A DNA stretch of 64,000 bases from Marixanthomonas sp963974425 (GCF_963974425.1 NZ_CAXBCK010000002.1:36249-100248), one strand, 5' to 3'; shown: positions 1-9,217, numbered from the stretch's first letter. Translations and numbers: made by a program. Notes: generated by a model from the letters alone, not told the origin.

Positions 1-115
1 GTAGAGTTTAGCAAAGAGGTTATGTCGTATTTCTTTATATGTTATTCCATAGCTGAAGTTTCTTTGAGTGCCTTCCTCTATAATAAAAAGACACTGAAAG
101 AAAACTTAGTATATA

Positions 116-1012
116 CTATCGAGCCTTTCTTATATTAGGAGTTTCATTACTGACTTTAACATAAAGCTGTTCCTCGTGAGATATGTAAGCTCTATTACCA
201 AACCCACAATCACTCCCGCCATTCCCTTTAACTGTTTTTATTGCAATTTGATTATTTTTCTTAAAAGTAATTTGAAATTTGCAAGGCCCAAAAACATTAT
301 TTTCAAAAACAGAAATTTTATTTTCAAAATGACTTAAACCTTCTATATAACCAATGGCACCAAAACTAAGGGAAAATAAAATTTGATTGTTTTCTAACTC
401 TATAACTCTAAAAGCTATATAGTCATTTAAATCATAAGTTCCGGTTATTTTACTGTTGACCTTTTCTCTCTTTAGTACGTGTTTTAAATTGATTTTCTTA
501 CTGTCATTCGTTTTAATATAATCTCTATCACCTTGAGCTAGATTGTTAATTGGATATAAGTAAAAATTTGATTTAATTAGAGGCTCTTCGATATTACTAG
601 CCCAGTAAAAAAAATGAATTTCGAACAATTGTAAATCTTGATTAGAGTACTCTTTATAGCCTAAGCCTTTTGCGAAACTTTCTAGTCCAACACTAGATTC
701 AATCGAAATTCTATTAGGCTCTCCATTTATCATCGCATTTCCATCATATTGGTAATAGCTTGTGCCACCAAAAGATGTCTTTTCAATAAAGCTTACTTGA
801 GCATTTAAAATATCCTGACCTATACTTAGTTCAAGTTTAAATTGATTTTCACTTTTCTGCTCAATATTAAACTTGTTATTAAATTTAACTATTCTATCAG
901 CTGTTAAGTCTTTTTCTTTAATAAAATAGCTTTTAAATAAGTTAGATTCTACCTCTTGAGACAATGAGTTAAAAACAGTAAATAAAAGTAATATTAAAAT
1001 TAAATTCTTCAT
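116..1012 (-). CDS. Secreted protein of unknown function
   Basis: About 298 residues. I place the start at 1012 because the sequence from there begins with a clear signal peptide (MKNLILILLLFTVFNSLSQ, cleavage probably after the final Ser-Gln). The longer open frame to 1123 adds a Cys- and Pro-containing tail with no signal character and runs into the palindrome next door. No domain was recognised. The mature part is rich in beta-type alternation and ends with a Cys-containing segment (GNGGSDCGFGNR) that could pair with an earlier Cys (FGPCKF). It is probably exported to the periplasm or outer membrane. It lies outside the tRNA-Asp island. The function is unknown. Confidence 0.6.
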   Translation of the reverse strand: MKNLILILLLFTVFNSLSQEVESNLFKSYFIKEKDLTADRIVKFNNKFNIEQKSENQFKLELSIGQDILNAQVSFIEKTSFGGTSYYQYDGNAMINGEPNRISIESSVGLESFAKGLGYKEYSNQDLQLFEIHFFYWASNIEEPLIKSNFYLYPINNLAQGDRDYIKTNDSKKINLKHVLKREKVNSKITGTYDLNDYIAFRVIELENNQILFSLSFGAIGYIEGLSHFENKISVFENNVFGPCKFQITFKKNNQIAIKTVKGNGGSDCGFGNRAYISHEEQLYVKVSNETPNIRKAR

Positions 1013-1063
1013 TTTTTGTTTGATATGATCACCGAACCCCTTAGTGGTTATTATAAATAAAGA

Positions 1064-1216
1064 AGCGTGGGGTTTCAAACCTTGTCGCTTAAGAGGTATC
1101 GCCAGACACCCAACCACAAACAAGTACTAACCCACGCCATAGCGTGAGCATTAGAACTTGTTATTCATGTGGTTTTAAAAACTGGCGATTTTCTCAAACA
1201 GAACAACAGCTAACGC
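1064..1216. repeat. Long imperfect palindrome
   Basis: This is an interrupted inverted repeat centred at about 1139-1140. The apex is CACGC-CATA-GCGTG (1133-1146). Outward lie matching arms ACAAGT (1120-1125) / ACTTGT (1156-1161) and ATCGCCAG (1098-1105) / CTGGCGAT (1182-1189). The outer ends are AGCGTGGGG near 1064 and TAACGCT near 1211. It sits just upstream of the secreted-protein gene and could form a large cruciform or an RNA hairpin in its leader. Its identity is unknown; it may be a dispersed intergenic repeat. Confidence 0.6.
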
Positions 1217-1333
1217 TAAATCTATATGTCTAATTCTTTATTTTCTTATAGCTTTTGATTTTAAGCACTGTAAAAATACAACTTAATGTACTTAACCGCT
1301 AACTATATGAAGCACTCTTTAACAGAGCGGCCC

Positions 1334-1678
1334 TTAGCTTATTCCTTTAATAATTAGATAATCTTTTCCATTCTTATATTTTTTGAATTTGTTAATGCAT
1401 TTTTGATATGGATCATCAATACTTAATATATCACAACAACTCTTATTCTCTATAATAATTGACTCAAGAGTTTTATTAGGCAGGTTTACTTTCATTAACC
1501 TTAGAAAGCCTATTGAAGAAGTACTGCTATCTAAGTACTTTTCAAATAATTCTATTTTTTCACTCACCTTTTTTAAGCTATCCCATTTTGGTTTCAATCT
1601 TCTTGGGTAATAAACCCCTTTTGTAGCCATATTTTGAATACGATTGTCTATTATCTTTACTAATTGTGTTTTTGTCAT
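1334..1678 (-). CDS. Small hypothetical protein following the integrase gene
   Basis: 114 residues, rich in Lys and Ile and without a signal peptide or membrane segment. It starts MTKTQLVKIIDNR and has two Cys residues in a row (NKSCCDIL). It starts 16 bp after the stop of the integrase gene 1694-2956 and is read in the same direction, so it is probably co-transcribed with it. No family was recognised. By position it may be accessory cargo or a helper of the small mobile element in this flank. Confidence 0.5.
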   Translation of the reverse strand: MTKTQLVKIIDNRIQNMATKGVYYPRRLKPKWDSLKKVSEKIELFEKYLDSSTSSIGFLRLMKVNLPNKTLESIIIENKSCCDILSIDDPYQKCINKFKKYKNGKDYLIIKGIS

Positions 1679-1693
1679 AATAATACGATTAAG

Positions 1694-2956
1694 TTAAACT
1701 GCTTTTTTTAAATTATCACTCCAATGCTCTTCCAGCATTGTTGCTACTTCGTCCTCGGTAACTTTAATATACCGCATGAAAGTTTTTTCAGACTTGTGCC
1801 CAGTAATTTTCATAATACTTATAGCGGGGAAACCTTGTTTAAATAAATTAGTTGCAAACGATCTTCTAGCACAATGAGTAGAGATTAACTGCCATTTTTT
1901 ATATTTTGTTTCTTTTCTTTCCGTTCCATGCATCCGAACTTGAATCACATTCTCATTAAATTTGGCTAACCTACCTAAGGCTTTTAATTCAGTATTTATA
2001 ATATTATTACAATAGGATCTTGGCAATTTGCCATCATACTTATTGATAATGTCCTTTACTATCGGGTGAAAAGGAATAACAACATACTTTCCAGTCTTTT
2101 GGGTTTTTATCTTCAAGCGGTCGTTACTTATATTTTTCTGATTAATTTGTTTGAAATCTCCAAAACGTAATCCTGTATAACATCCTATAACGAACAAATC
2201 TCTAATAGTCTGTCTCTTTAAATTATTTGACAAATCAATGTCTAATAGCTTTTGAATCTCTTTTTCATTTAAATAGATATTGGTTACTTCTTCTTGGTAA
2301 ACTTTAAAACGCTTATTTCTAAACTCTAAGTTTGAATTACAGCCTTGATCTGTTGCTGCATTCAAAAAGGTTTTTAACGTTTTTATCATTTTTCCAAATG
2401 TATTGTTATTCGCTCCTCTCTCGTAAACATAGAAATCCATGAAATCATAATACCAATCCATGTTGAAGCTTTCCCAAACAAGCTTTCTTCTTTTTCTACT
2501 CTTTTTATATAGGTCAAGTATATTAATGAAGTCGTTGTAACTTCTAATTGTAGAAGGCTTTTTAGTTCTTTTAGATTCTTTTATAAACTGAAGCGCAAAT
2601 TGCTCAAAAGATAAATCTATCTCCTGTTTCTTCTCTTTCCCCTCTCTACTATTTTCTGAATCATATTTATTACGCACAAAATTAGTTGTAGGCTCTATTG
2701 AATCAAATAAAGCTTTGTTTACGATGTTTTCTATCTGTTGCCTAAATTTAGACAGATACATATTTAGTGTTGAATGACCGTTATATGATCTTTTTACTCT
2801 CTGTCCATCTTGATCCCAAGAGTTAACGGGAATTCTTTTTTTGGTAGTGAAATAAGAAGTTTTACCTTTATGTGTATATCTCAAAAACAAAAGTGTAGTA
2901 CCATCCTTGTTAATTGATGATTTGTTCTTTCTAATTATAAACTTGAATGTTGCCAT
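1694..2956 (-). CDS. Tyrosine-type site-specific integrase
   Basis: 420 residues, the usual length for Bacteroidota conjugative or mobilizable element integrases. The N-terminus is an arm-binding type domain (MATFKFIIRKNKSSINKDG), followed by a SAM-like core-binding domain near residues 115-220. The catalytic domain shows Arg I in GCYTGLRFGDF, the beta-hairpin Lys in KTQKTGKYVVIP, HCARRS in place of the HxxR box, GHKSEKTFMRYI for the second His, and the Tyr nucleophile. It would catalyse integration and excision of the element formed with the primase-helicase and HTH genes upstream of it on the same strand. It is distinct from, but clearly related to, the island integrase at 7258-8493. Confidence 0.9.
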   Translation of the reverse strand: MATFKFIIRKNKSSINKDGTTLLFLRYTHKGKTSYFTTKKRIPVNSWDQDGQRVKRSYNGHSTLNMYLSKFRQQIENIVNKALFDSIEPTTNFVRNKYDSENSREGKEKKQEIDLSFEQFALQFIKESKRTKKPSTIRSYNDFINILDLYKKSRKRRKLVWESFNMDWYYDFMDFYVYERGANNNTFGKMIKTLKTFLNAATDQGCNSNLEFRNKRFKVYQEEVTNIYLNEKEIQKLLDIDLSNNLKRQTIRDLFVIGCYTGLRFGDFKQINQKNISNDRLKIKTQKTGKYVVIPFHPIVKDIINKYDGKLPRSYCNNIINTELKALGRLAKFNENVIQVRMHGTERKETKYKKWQLISTHCARRSFATNLFKQGFPAISIMKITGHKSEKTFMRYIKVTEDEVATMLEEHWSDNLKKAV

Positions 2957-3028
2957 AGACGATTATATTTAACGATTAGGATAAAGTACCCCCATCCGTT
3001 GCCCATAGACAACGAATAGGGCTACCTA

Positions 3029-5548
3029 TTATGCTACTTTTTTATAGTGCCCTTTTTCAGGGTTTATAAGAAAGCCTTTATTTCGAAAACTATAAATCCA
3101 CTTTTCAGCAGTTTTCAAGTTAATACCAAGTTCTTCTGCAATATTTTGTGACTCTCTATATGTAAATGTAATTGGCAAGGCATAAAAGTAATCTCGCTTT
3201 TTCCCTCGATAAGAATTTTCAATTTTTTCGTCTTTCATCATTTTTAAAGTTGATAAAACGTGGCTTAACACTATTTCAGAAATTTTTAAAGAAGAGTTAA
3301 AGTCATCTGTATGACAAGGATTTTGATTGAAAACCTCATCATTTTCAAACCTTCGAAACATTGTAAGTATCATTGCTATCTTAACAGTAATTGCTCCTAG
3401 CCTCATTACAGTCGCTCTACCATCCAGACCAGCTTCGTAGTTGATTTTTTTAAGTCTTTTCGAGAATACTTTATCAAGCTTTATTTTTTGCTCATTTGAA
3501 AGACTGAATTTAATTGGTTCTGGAAATGAATCAAGATGCATATAGTATTTAAGAACTCTTTTAGATAAACTTTCAAAATGGGACTGAAGATCAAACTCAT
3601 CTGGCTCAAATACATTTTGCCATTCATTTTTGCCTGAAAATTTGCACGGTACTATTCTACTAAATAAACCATTCTCAGCATCTGGAATGAGTTTAGTAAA
3701 TTGACCAGGAGTTCCAGAAATTAGCATGGACATCTTACCTTCATTAACTAAAATCCTTTCTCTATCTGTTTTTCGCATGAGTGATAGTGGCTCTCCTTCA
3801 TAGGCTTTCCGGAGGTAATCAGTAAATGACCTTAAGTTTCCACTATTTGATTCAACGAGACCATCAATTTCTGTGTCATACATAAGCCCCTCTCCATCAT
3901 TGTCAGATATTTGTTTTATCCACATTGCGGAAGTAATATCTGTAGGTATTAAATGAAGAACATAGGGCGGTTCTTTCCCTAGTTCGGATTTATTCATTTC
4001 ACCATTATTTACTAATTCAAGATCATGCTCATAACTTTTTGCAAAACCTTCGCTACGTTTGTTCAAAAAATCTTCAACAGGCATAATCAGTTTTCTAGCC
4101 CATTTTATCAAGCTCTTCCCTGATGCAGGAGGTGCAATAATTACAGTGTATAAATTTGGATAAAGCCTATCACGTCGGAAGTTTGTAAATACATTTTTAG
4201 TTACAGAACCTAATACTGTAATAAAAGCTAAAGTCATCATAGTCCGATATTCCTTTTCAAATGGACCAATAGCTTCTCGAAAAAATGAAGGTAAGCCTTC
4301 TACTATATTATCTGAAATTTCAGTTTCAAGATGTAAATTAGTATTTTCAGAACTTTCATTTTGACTCTTACTTTTTCCTTGATTTTCTTCTAGTGAAGTA
4401 CTGTCGTCTTTAATCTGTTCGCTAGGGGAAATGTCTGAAATAGGAGATACGGGGTTATTGACAATATCTATCAACTCTTCCTTTGAAAACCCTAATGAAA
4501 CCCAATCTGCTAAGTCTTTACCTTCTTTCTCTGCTAGTTTTTCTGGTAACTCAATAACTTTTAAGTTATAATCGTACTTTCCTTGTTTACTTTCAATTCT
4601 ATTAGCAAATTTTACACCTGCCTTGTCAATATCATATAGCACAAGTAGTTGAAATTTATCAGCTAAAAAATCATTCAAATCCAACAACTGAATATATAAT
4701 ACTTCAGGGAAAAAAGAAGTGCTTTCAGAGTTTAAACATATTGAGTTAAGCCCCATTGACCTAGCGACTAAGGTATCTTTCTCTCCTGCACATAGTAACA
4801 AACTCAGTTTTTTGTTCTCGTCGGGATATTTTTCATTTTTATATTTTTTATGCTCATCATTTAAGTTATTCAGCATAGACAAACCAAACACGTAATCTTT
4901 TGGTTTATCACCTAACCAAGTAAATTTATATTCTTTGTCAAATGGTTTATAAATTTTAACAGACTCTGCGTATTCATATGCAATTAACACTTCGCCAACC
5001 TTTTTCTTAATACGGTACTGCTTCCCGCTCTTGGCTCTAAATGAATAAGAAGATAAAAACTTGGAATTATATTCTTTCATAGCTTCTATTTTTATATGAA
5101 ATTTTTCTAAAAAATCATTCTCAGCTTTTTCTAAACTTTTAAAGTCTATGGGTTCAATCTCAAAATCTACTCCTTCTGGAAGCTTCACTTCTTCAATATT
5201 AGATGTTGACCTAGTATCTAAAGCAGGTGGTTCCTCTCCAGTAATTTCACGATAAATACCTTCTATTATTTTTGGAAACTCAGTAACATTATTTATCAAT
5301 CCGTAGATTGTAAAAACGTCACCACTCCAATCTGGATCCCCATGATCATGTAAAATCCACCTATCATCTTTATGATAGCAGCTCAAAGAAGCATTTTGTT
5401 CTCCACGAAGGTGATTAATTATATTCTTACATCGATTGTCATTAATCTTAGCGTTTGGTAGTTCTGGAAAAAGAGAAATGAAATATATCCAACCTCCTTC
5501 TGTTAATTCTAGTATTGCTGATCTGCTCAGCTTATCCTTTGTTATCAT
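3029..5548 (-). CDS. Toprim/DUF3987 primase-helicase-like protein
   Basis: About 839 residues from the start chosen at 5548 (MITKDKLSRSAILE), which overlaps the end of the upstream HTH gene by 17 bases. The track of possible starts extends further, but it would run through that gene. The N-terminal third resembles a primase zinc-binding/toprim arrangement: a toprim-like segment with CAGEKDT and the acidic motif LYDIDKAG. The C-terminal half is DUF3987-like with a Walker A (PPASGKS, preceded by YTVIIA). The last 60 residues carry an HTH-like segment (ESQNIAEELGINLKTAEKW). Such proteins are found in mobilizable elements and phage satellites, where they are thought to act in replication. The biochemical role here is inferred from the fold only. 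Confidence 0.75.
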   Translation of the reverse strand: MITKDKLSRSAILELTEGGWIYFISLFPELPNAKINDNRCKNIINHLRGEQNASLSCYHKDDRWILHDHGDPDWSGDVFTIYGLINNVTEFPKIIEGIYREITGEEPPALDTRSTSNIEEVKLPEGVDFEIEPIDFKSLEKAENDFLEKFHIKIEAMKEYNSKFLSSYSFRAKSGKQYRIKKKVGEVLIAYEYAESVKIYKPFDKEYKFTWLGDKPKDYVFGLSMLNNLNDEHKKYKNEKYPDENKKLSLLLCAGEKDTLVARSMGLNSICLNSESTSFFPEVLYIQLLDLNDFLADKFQLLVLYDIDKAGVKFANRIESKQGKYDYNLKVIELPEKLAEKEGKDLADWVSLGFSKEELIDIVNNPVSPISDISPSEQIKDDSTSLEENQGKSKSQNESSENTNLHLETEISDNIVEGLPSFFREAIGPFEKEYRTMMTLAFITVLGSVTKNVFTNFRRDRLYPNLYTVIIAPPASGKSLIKWARKLIMPVEDFLNKRSEGFAKSYEHDLELVNNGEMNKSELGKEPPYVLHLIPTDITSAMWIKQISDNDGEGLMYDTEIDGLVESNSGNLRSFTDYLRKAYEGEPLSLMRKTDRERILVNEGKMSMLISGTPGQFTKLIPDAENGLFSRIVPCKFSGKNEWQNVFEPDEFDLQSHFESLSKRVLKYYMHLDSFPEPIKFSLSNEQKIKLDKVFSKRLKKINYEAGLDGRATVMRLGAITVKIAMILTMFRRFENDEVFNQNPCHTDDFNSSLKISEIVLSHVLSTLKMMKDEKIENSYRGKKRDYFYALPITFTYRESQNIAEELGINLKTAEKWIYSFRNKGFLINPEKGHYKKVA

Positions 5549-5855
5549 CTGGCTTATTTTTAAAACTGTTATTAATAAAAAGCAAAACATCTTCTGGATC
5601 AAAACGCACACTATCACCAATTCGAATTGTAGGTAAACCTTGCTTGCGCAATTTGACAATTGTAGATTTTGAAACCATTAGCTGTTTTGCTAATTCATCG
5701 GAATCAACAAGTAGTTTTTGACCTTTTAGAGCGTTTGCAATTTTGTTCTCGAGATGCTGCTCAACGGCTGATACTAATCGCTTTGAAGCTTCGGCTGCAA
5801 CCTCTTTAATTAAGAGCTTCATAAGAGAGTTTGTATCATCTTGACTACTTGCCAT
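5532..5855 (-). CDS. Excisionase-type helix-turn-helix protein
   Basis: 107 residues. Residues 58-100 form a MerR/excisionase-type HTH (ELAKQLMVSKSTIVKLRKQG followed by the wing RIGDSVRFDPEDVLLF). The N-terminal half is helical and may mediate oligomerisation. The gene overlaps the primase-helicase gene by 17 bases, so translation is probably coupled. In small Bacteroidota elements an HTH_17 protein in this place commonly serves as a directionality factor or regulator. That role is inferred here from the family and the position. Confidence 0.8.
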   Translation of the reverse strand: MASSQDDTNSLMKLLIKEVAAEASKRLVSAVEQHLENKIANALKGQKLLVDSDELAKQLMVSKSTIVKLRKQGLPTIRIGDSVRFDPEDVLLFINNSFKNKPDDNKG

Positions 5856-5999
5856 TTCTTTGAATTTTTGATAAAAGTAGAAATGATGAACAAGCCTTAA
5901 AATGACTTATATTTTGTTGTCGCCTATAATAAGTGAGATTACTATATTAAATAGACTTTAACGTTGCAAAGAATTTTGAAGAGTGAGGTAGATTTGTCG

Positions 6000-6944
6000 T
6001 TAAAACCCGAAATTATTCAGAAGCTTGGTAAGTAAGTTAACTTCAGTCAAAGATTTTTTGGTTGGTTTCGCTTTGCGGATAGTATCAGGCTCTATTTCCT
6101 CACCATTATAAATGAAACAGTTTTGTAGTGTACCCCATTTGCTTCTGGTATCGGTTTTTTCAAAGGAAGTTTCAATTTTTTGTATGAAACAGCGAAGTGA
6201 TTGTTTGGTTCCAATCCAATTTATTCTTTCACTTCTGAAAATATATTTTTTCTGAAACACTCTTTCGAAATAAATACTGTTAGTCCTTTCATCAATGAAA
6301 TTACCTTTCTTCAGTTTACTTCTTATTTTAGATAACCTGTATTCAGAAATATGTGTATCAAATGAATTGTATACTTCTCCATTGAATTTTCTTAAATGGT
6401 TGGAGTAGTCTAGATACGCTTTGGCATTAACCTCACCTATATAATCAATGTGCTTGTTTAGTATTTCAATAATCGGTGTTTGAACAGTTTTATAATTCCA
6501 TTGATCACCTCTATTTTTATAATTTTCGTAGGCATCTTGGATTGACCTAATTTCACTTTCATCGAAATCATCCCAATTCCGTGGAGGTATTAATTTTCTA
6601 TCAATTTCATCTGACAATTCATAGTAATTATCACCACGAGTTTCAAATAATAATGATGTATCATTGAATGAATTCACATCACCACCAAGTAAATTTTCAA
6701 CAGTTTTATATGTATTTTTAATTGTTGTTTCCCTGTTTGTATCTGTTCGCTTTTCAACCACGTAGTCCTCTAAAAGTCTTTCAGTAATTAATTTGGCTTC
6801 TCTCTCAAAAATCTTCTCTTGCTCTGAATTAATTTGGGCTATACAGCCCTTGGCAATATAATCGCTCCTATGCCAATTACCATCGACTCCATTCCAAAGA
6901 ATTTTACCTTCTTTCCAATCTTGATATGTATAGCTAAAGGACAC
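6000..6944 (-). CDS. Hypothetical protein of the left mobile element
   Basis: 314 residues, soluble and charged, with no recognisable motif. It begins MSFSYTYQDWKEGKI and has an Asp/Glu-rich middle (NWDDFDESEIRSIQDAYENY) and a basic C-terminal stretch. It is the first gene of the minus-strand series that continues with the HTH protein, primase-helicase and integrase genes, separated from the HTH gene by about 145 bases. It lies just outside the left boundary of the tRNA-Asp island. The function is unknown. Confidence 0.55.
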   Translation of the reverse strand: MSFSYTYQDWKEGKILWNGVDGNWHRSDYIAKGCIAQINSEQEKIFEREAKLITERLLEDYVVEKRTDTNRETTIKNTYKTVENLLGGDVNSFNDTSLLFETRGDNYYELSDEIDRKLIPPRNWDDFDESEIRSIQDAYENYKNRGDQWNYKTVQTPIIEILNKHIDYIGEVNAKAYLDYSNHLRKFNGEVYNSFDTHISEYRLSKIRSKLKKGNFIDERTNSIYFERVFQKKYIFRSERINWIGTKQSLRCFIQKIETSFEKTDTRSKWGTLQNCFIYNGEEIEPDTIRKAKPTKKSLTEVNLLTKLLNNFGF

Positions 6945-7041
6945 TATACAAAGGTATAAAATTTAGGTGTTTAACAGGCTGAAGGTAATGTTGTAGCTAT
7001 CAGTTATTTATGAGAGCATTGTACTGATATTGTTACCCCAT

Positions 7042-7081
7042 AAAAAAATCGCCTAGCTATCTATATGATTTCTAAGCGATT
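7042..7081 (-). terminator. Probable original tRNA-Asp terminator, now cut off from its gene
   Basis: Stem AATCGCCTAG (7047-7056) pairs with CTAAGCGATT (7072-7081) with one mismatch. Read on the minus strand it is followed by a run of seven T. It lies directly downstream of the minus-strand tRNA 3'-end copy at 7095-7111. It is therefore probably the native terminator of the tRNA transcription unit that existed before the island separated the two. Confidence 0.65.
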
Positions 7082-7094
7082 ACATAATTTAATG

Positions 7095-7111
7095 TGCGGT
7101 CTGGACGAGAC
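7095..7111. other. attL core of the island (copy of tRNA-Asp 3' end)
   Basis: TGCGGTCTGGACGAGAC is identical over 17 bp to 63948-63964, where it forms the 3' acceptor strand and part of the T-arm of tRNA-Asp. Here the match stops and no other tRNA sequence follows, so this is the partial copy left by integration. The island integrase gene begins about 150 bp to the right. The two copies define an island of about 56.85 kb. Confidence 0.85.
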
Positions 7112-7222
7112 CCTAATGCTTTTACATCAATTTACAGCATATTAAATATATAACTTGTAATCAAATATTTAATAAATTAATTATACATTAAATTAGGATA
7201 ATTTAAGTGAATTTATTTAAAT

Positions 7223-7242
7223 TTACCGCACGATTACCGCAC
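7223..7242. repeat. Left arm-type integrase sites
   Basis: TTACCGCACGATTACCGCAC is two copies of TTACCGCAC separated by GA. The identical 20-mer in the same orientation is at 63825-63844. It lies about 112 bp inside the left core here and about 104 bp inside the right core there. That symmetry, and the location just upstream of the integrase start, fits arm-type binding sites for the tyrosine integrase and possible autoregulation. Confidence 0.7.
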
Positions 7243-7257
7243 GATAAATTTTTTTCT

Positions 7258-8493
7258 ATGTATAAGTTTTCATTTAATATCAATGCCAATTCTAAAAAAA
7301 CCGGAGCTAATATTCCTTTAAAAATCCGATATTATGAAAACGGAAAAAAACGTGTTCAAATTGATACAGGAATTAAAATAGCCAAGAGACACTGGAGCGA
7401 AAAAAAGAAAAGACTAAAAAACTCAGCGGAAATACCTTTTGAGTTTGCCGAATTCGAAAAACTTGAAAAGTTAGTCAACACTATAATTTATCATTACAAA
7501 GAAAAAGCAATACCGTTAACACGCAAGAAATTTAAATATCATTTTAATAATAGATCAATTGATGAATTAAATGAAAGTACTCAAGGTTTTTTCACAGAGT
7601 TAGATATATTCATCGAAGATAAAGAGGATAAAGTTGTTGCAGATGTTATTAAAGATTACAATACATTAAAAAAGCACTTGCTGTCTTTCCAAGATTATAG
7701 AGAGGTAGAAATTACTTTTCAGTCTTTTACTTATCAGTTTTATCACGATTGGTGTCATTTTCTGGCTTATGAATATGTTCGCAGAGATAAGCTCGTGGGA
7801 CTTAAAAACAATAGCATTGGAAAGTCCGTTAAAAATTTAAAGTCTTTTCTTAACTATTGTATTCAAACTAAAAAAATAGAGCCTATTGATTTATCCGCCT
7901 ATAAAACCATACAAGAAGAAGTTGACCATATATACCTAAAAAGTGATGAAATTTTAGCTATTTCTAAGCTTGATTGTAGTTCAGATAGTGAGTTAGAGAA
8001 AGTGAAAGATTTTTTTATTATCGGGTGCTATACAGGTCTCCGCTTTTCAGATATATCTAGAATAAAACCTCAATATATACATGATGGCTTATTACAAATA
8101 CGACAAAAGAAAACTTCAGGAAAAGTTATCGTGCCACTCCGTCCTCTTGCTAAAGCTATTTTAAAAAAGTATGGTTATTCTTCTCCAAATGTAACCAGTT
8201 TTGTTTTTAACAAACGCATAAAAGATCTCGGTGAACTTGCAAATATTAATACACCAGTAGAACTTCAACACAAAAGAGGGAGCATAAAAGAATCGAAAAC
8301 CTATAAAAAATATGAATTAATAAGTTCCCATACTTGTAGGAGATCTTTTTGCACCAATGCCTATTTAGATGGAATTGATGTTCAATTAATTATGAAAATT
8401 TCGGGACATAAAACTGAAAAAGCATTTAGAAGGTATTTAAAGTTATCAAGTTTAGAAGCAGCATTGAAGCTGAAAGAAGCTTGGGGTGTATAA
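7258..8493 (+). CDS. Island tyrosine integrase
   Basis: 411 residues from the start chosen at 7258 (MYKFSFNINANSKKTG). The open frame reaches back to 7207, but that stretch encodes the arm-type repeats and reads as non-family sequence. The N-terminal arm-binding domain (about 1-90) and core-binding domain (about 100-200) are followed by a catalytic domain with Arg I (GCYTGLRFSDI), Lys (RQKKTSGKVIVP), HTCRRS as the HxxR box, GHKTEKAFRRYLK and the Tyr. It should integrate and excise the 56.9-kb island at the tRNA-Asp 3' end. It is the closest gene to the left att site, as usual for such islands. Confidence 0.93.
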   Translation: MYKFSFNINANSKKTGANIPLKIRYYENGKKRVQIDTGIKIAKRHWSEKKKRLKNSAEIPFEFAEFEKLEKLVNTIIYHYKEKAIPLTRKKFKYHFNNRSIDELNESTQGFFTELDIFIEDKEDKVVADVIKDYNTLKKHLLSFQDYREVEITFQSFTYQFYHDWCHFLAYEYVRRDKLVGLKNNSIGKSVKNLKSFLNYCIQTKKIEPIDLSAYKTIQEEVDHIYLKSDEILAISKLDCSSDSELEKVKDFFIIGCYTGLRFSDISRIKPQYIHDGLLQIRQKKTSGKVIVPLRPLAKAILKKYGYSSPNVTSFVFNKRIKDLGELANINTPVELQHKRGSIKESKTYKKYELISSHTCRRSFCTNAYLDGIDVQLIMKISGHKTEKAFRRYLKLSSLEAALKLKEAWGV

Positions 8494-8574
8494 ACTAGAT
8501 GCCAGTTTTATTAAATTTTAAGCACAGCTTAACCATAACAATATTCAAAATATCTACTATACAGAAATTTAAAT

Positions 8575-8674
8575 TTATATTCAAAAGCATATAAAATCAA
8601 TTTATTTTTTGTAATTATATTTAAAAGCATATAATTACGTATATTTGTTATATTTTATATTTAAAAGCATATAA
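8575..8674 (+). promoter_or_regulatory. Three HipB-type operators, exactly 40 bp apart
   Basis: Three 20-bp copies lie at 8575-8594, 8615-8634 and 8655-8674. The consensus is TTATATTTAAAAGCATATAA; the first copy has C in place of one T. Each has inverted arms TTATAT and ATATAA around an 8-bp spacer, the same arm-N8-arm layout known for E. coli HipB operators. The last copy ends on the A of the hipB start codon. The start-to-start distance is 40 bp in both steps. This points to cooperative autorepression of the downstream hip operon. Confidence 0.8.
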
Positions 8675-8895
8675 TGGAAAGTTTATCAGAGTTTGTTAAA
8701 GATAGACGTAAAGCAGTAGATCTGACCCAAAAAGAGTTTGCAGAACGAGCTGGTGTGGCATTGACTGTTATTCGTAAAATAGAACAAGGAAAAACCAATC
8801 TTAATCTAGATAAGGTCAATTTGGTATTGGCAATGTTTGGTCATACGTTAGTCCCTGTCAATTTAAAAAACTTAAACGAGGATGAGACAAGGTAA
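8674..8895 (+). CDS. hipB: HipB-like XRE antitoxin/repressor
   Basis: 73 residues, nearly all one XRE-type HTH domain (FVKDRRKAVDLTQKEFAERAGVALTVIRKIEQGK). It starts immediately at the third operator and overlaps the next gene by 14 bases, so the transcript is likely leader-poor and translation is coupled. In HipBST modules HipB represses the operon and takes part in the complex with the kinase. The three palindromic operators upstream support that role. The assignment rests on the HTH plus the two downstream Hip genes. Confidence 0.85.
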   Translation: MESLSEFVKDRRKAVDLTQKEFAERAGVALTVIRKIEQGKTNLNLDKVNLVLAMFGHTLVPVNLKNLNEDETR

Positions 8896-9217
8896 GGTAT
8901 TTTATAAAGAAAATCTTGCAGGATTGATTACTGAAACTGATGAAGGAGAATATATTTTTCATTATGATGAGGACTATGTAGAACAGAATCCAAATCAATT
9001 TATTTGTTTTACAATGCCGGTAACAAAAGAACCTTATAAAGATAAGCGGTTATTTCCTTTTTTTGAAGGCTTAATCCCTGAAGGTTGGTTGTTGGAGATT
9101 GCCAGTAAGAATTGGAAAATCAATTCAAATGATCGAATGGGCCTTTTATTGGCCTGTTGTCAAAATTGCATTGGAGCTGTAAGTATTATACCCATAAATG
9201 GAGAAGATGAAGAATAA
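8882..9217 (+). CDS. hipS: HipS-like protein (HipA N-terminal subdomain 1)
   Basis: 111 residues corresponding to the N-terminal subdomain that is fused to the kinase in ordinary HipA. Family marks are GKVFYKENLAGLITE at the start and the conserved LFPFFEGLIPEGWLLE, followed by DRMGLLLACCQNCIGAVSI. In the tripartite HipBST system of E. coli O127 the separately encoded HipS acts as the antitoxin of the HipT kinase. Here the gene overlaps hipB by 14 and hipT by about 20 bases, which fits a fixed-ratio complex. Confidence 0.82.
   Translation: MRQGKVFYKENLAGLITETDEGEYIFHYDEDYVEQNPNQFICFTMPVTKEPYKDKRLFPFFEGLIPEGWLLEIASKNWKINSNDRMGLLLACCQNCIGAVSIIPINGEDEE

Noticed and set aside
1064..1216. Integron attC site
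   Set aside because: The ends lack the paired core-site sequences of attC, and no integron integrase is in the window.
1..7094. A second att site showing that the left mobile element also uses tRNA-Asp
   Set aside because: No further copy of the 17-bp core or of the arm repeats occurs left of 7095, so its boundaries cannot be placed.
7207..7257. Longer N-terminus for the island integrase
   Set aside because: The extra 17 codons are made of the arm-type repeats found again at the right end of the island, so this is regulatory or recombination DNA and not protein.
8575..8674. CRISPR-like array of three repeats with 20-bp spacers
   Set aside because: The repeats are palindromic operators directly at a hipB start, with AT-rich spacers and no cas genes nearby.
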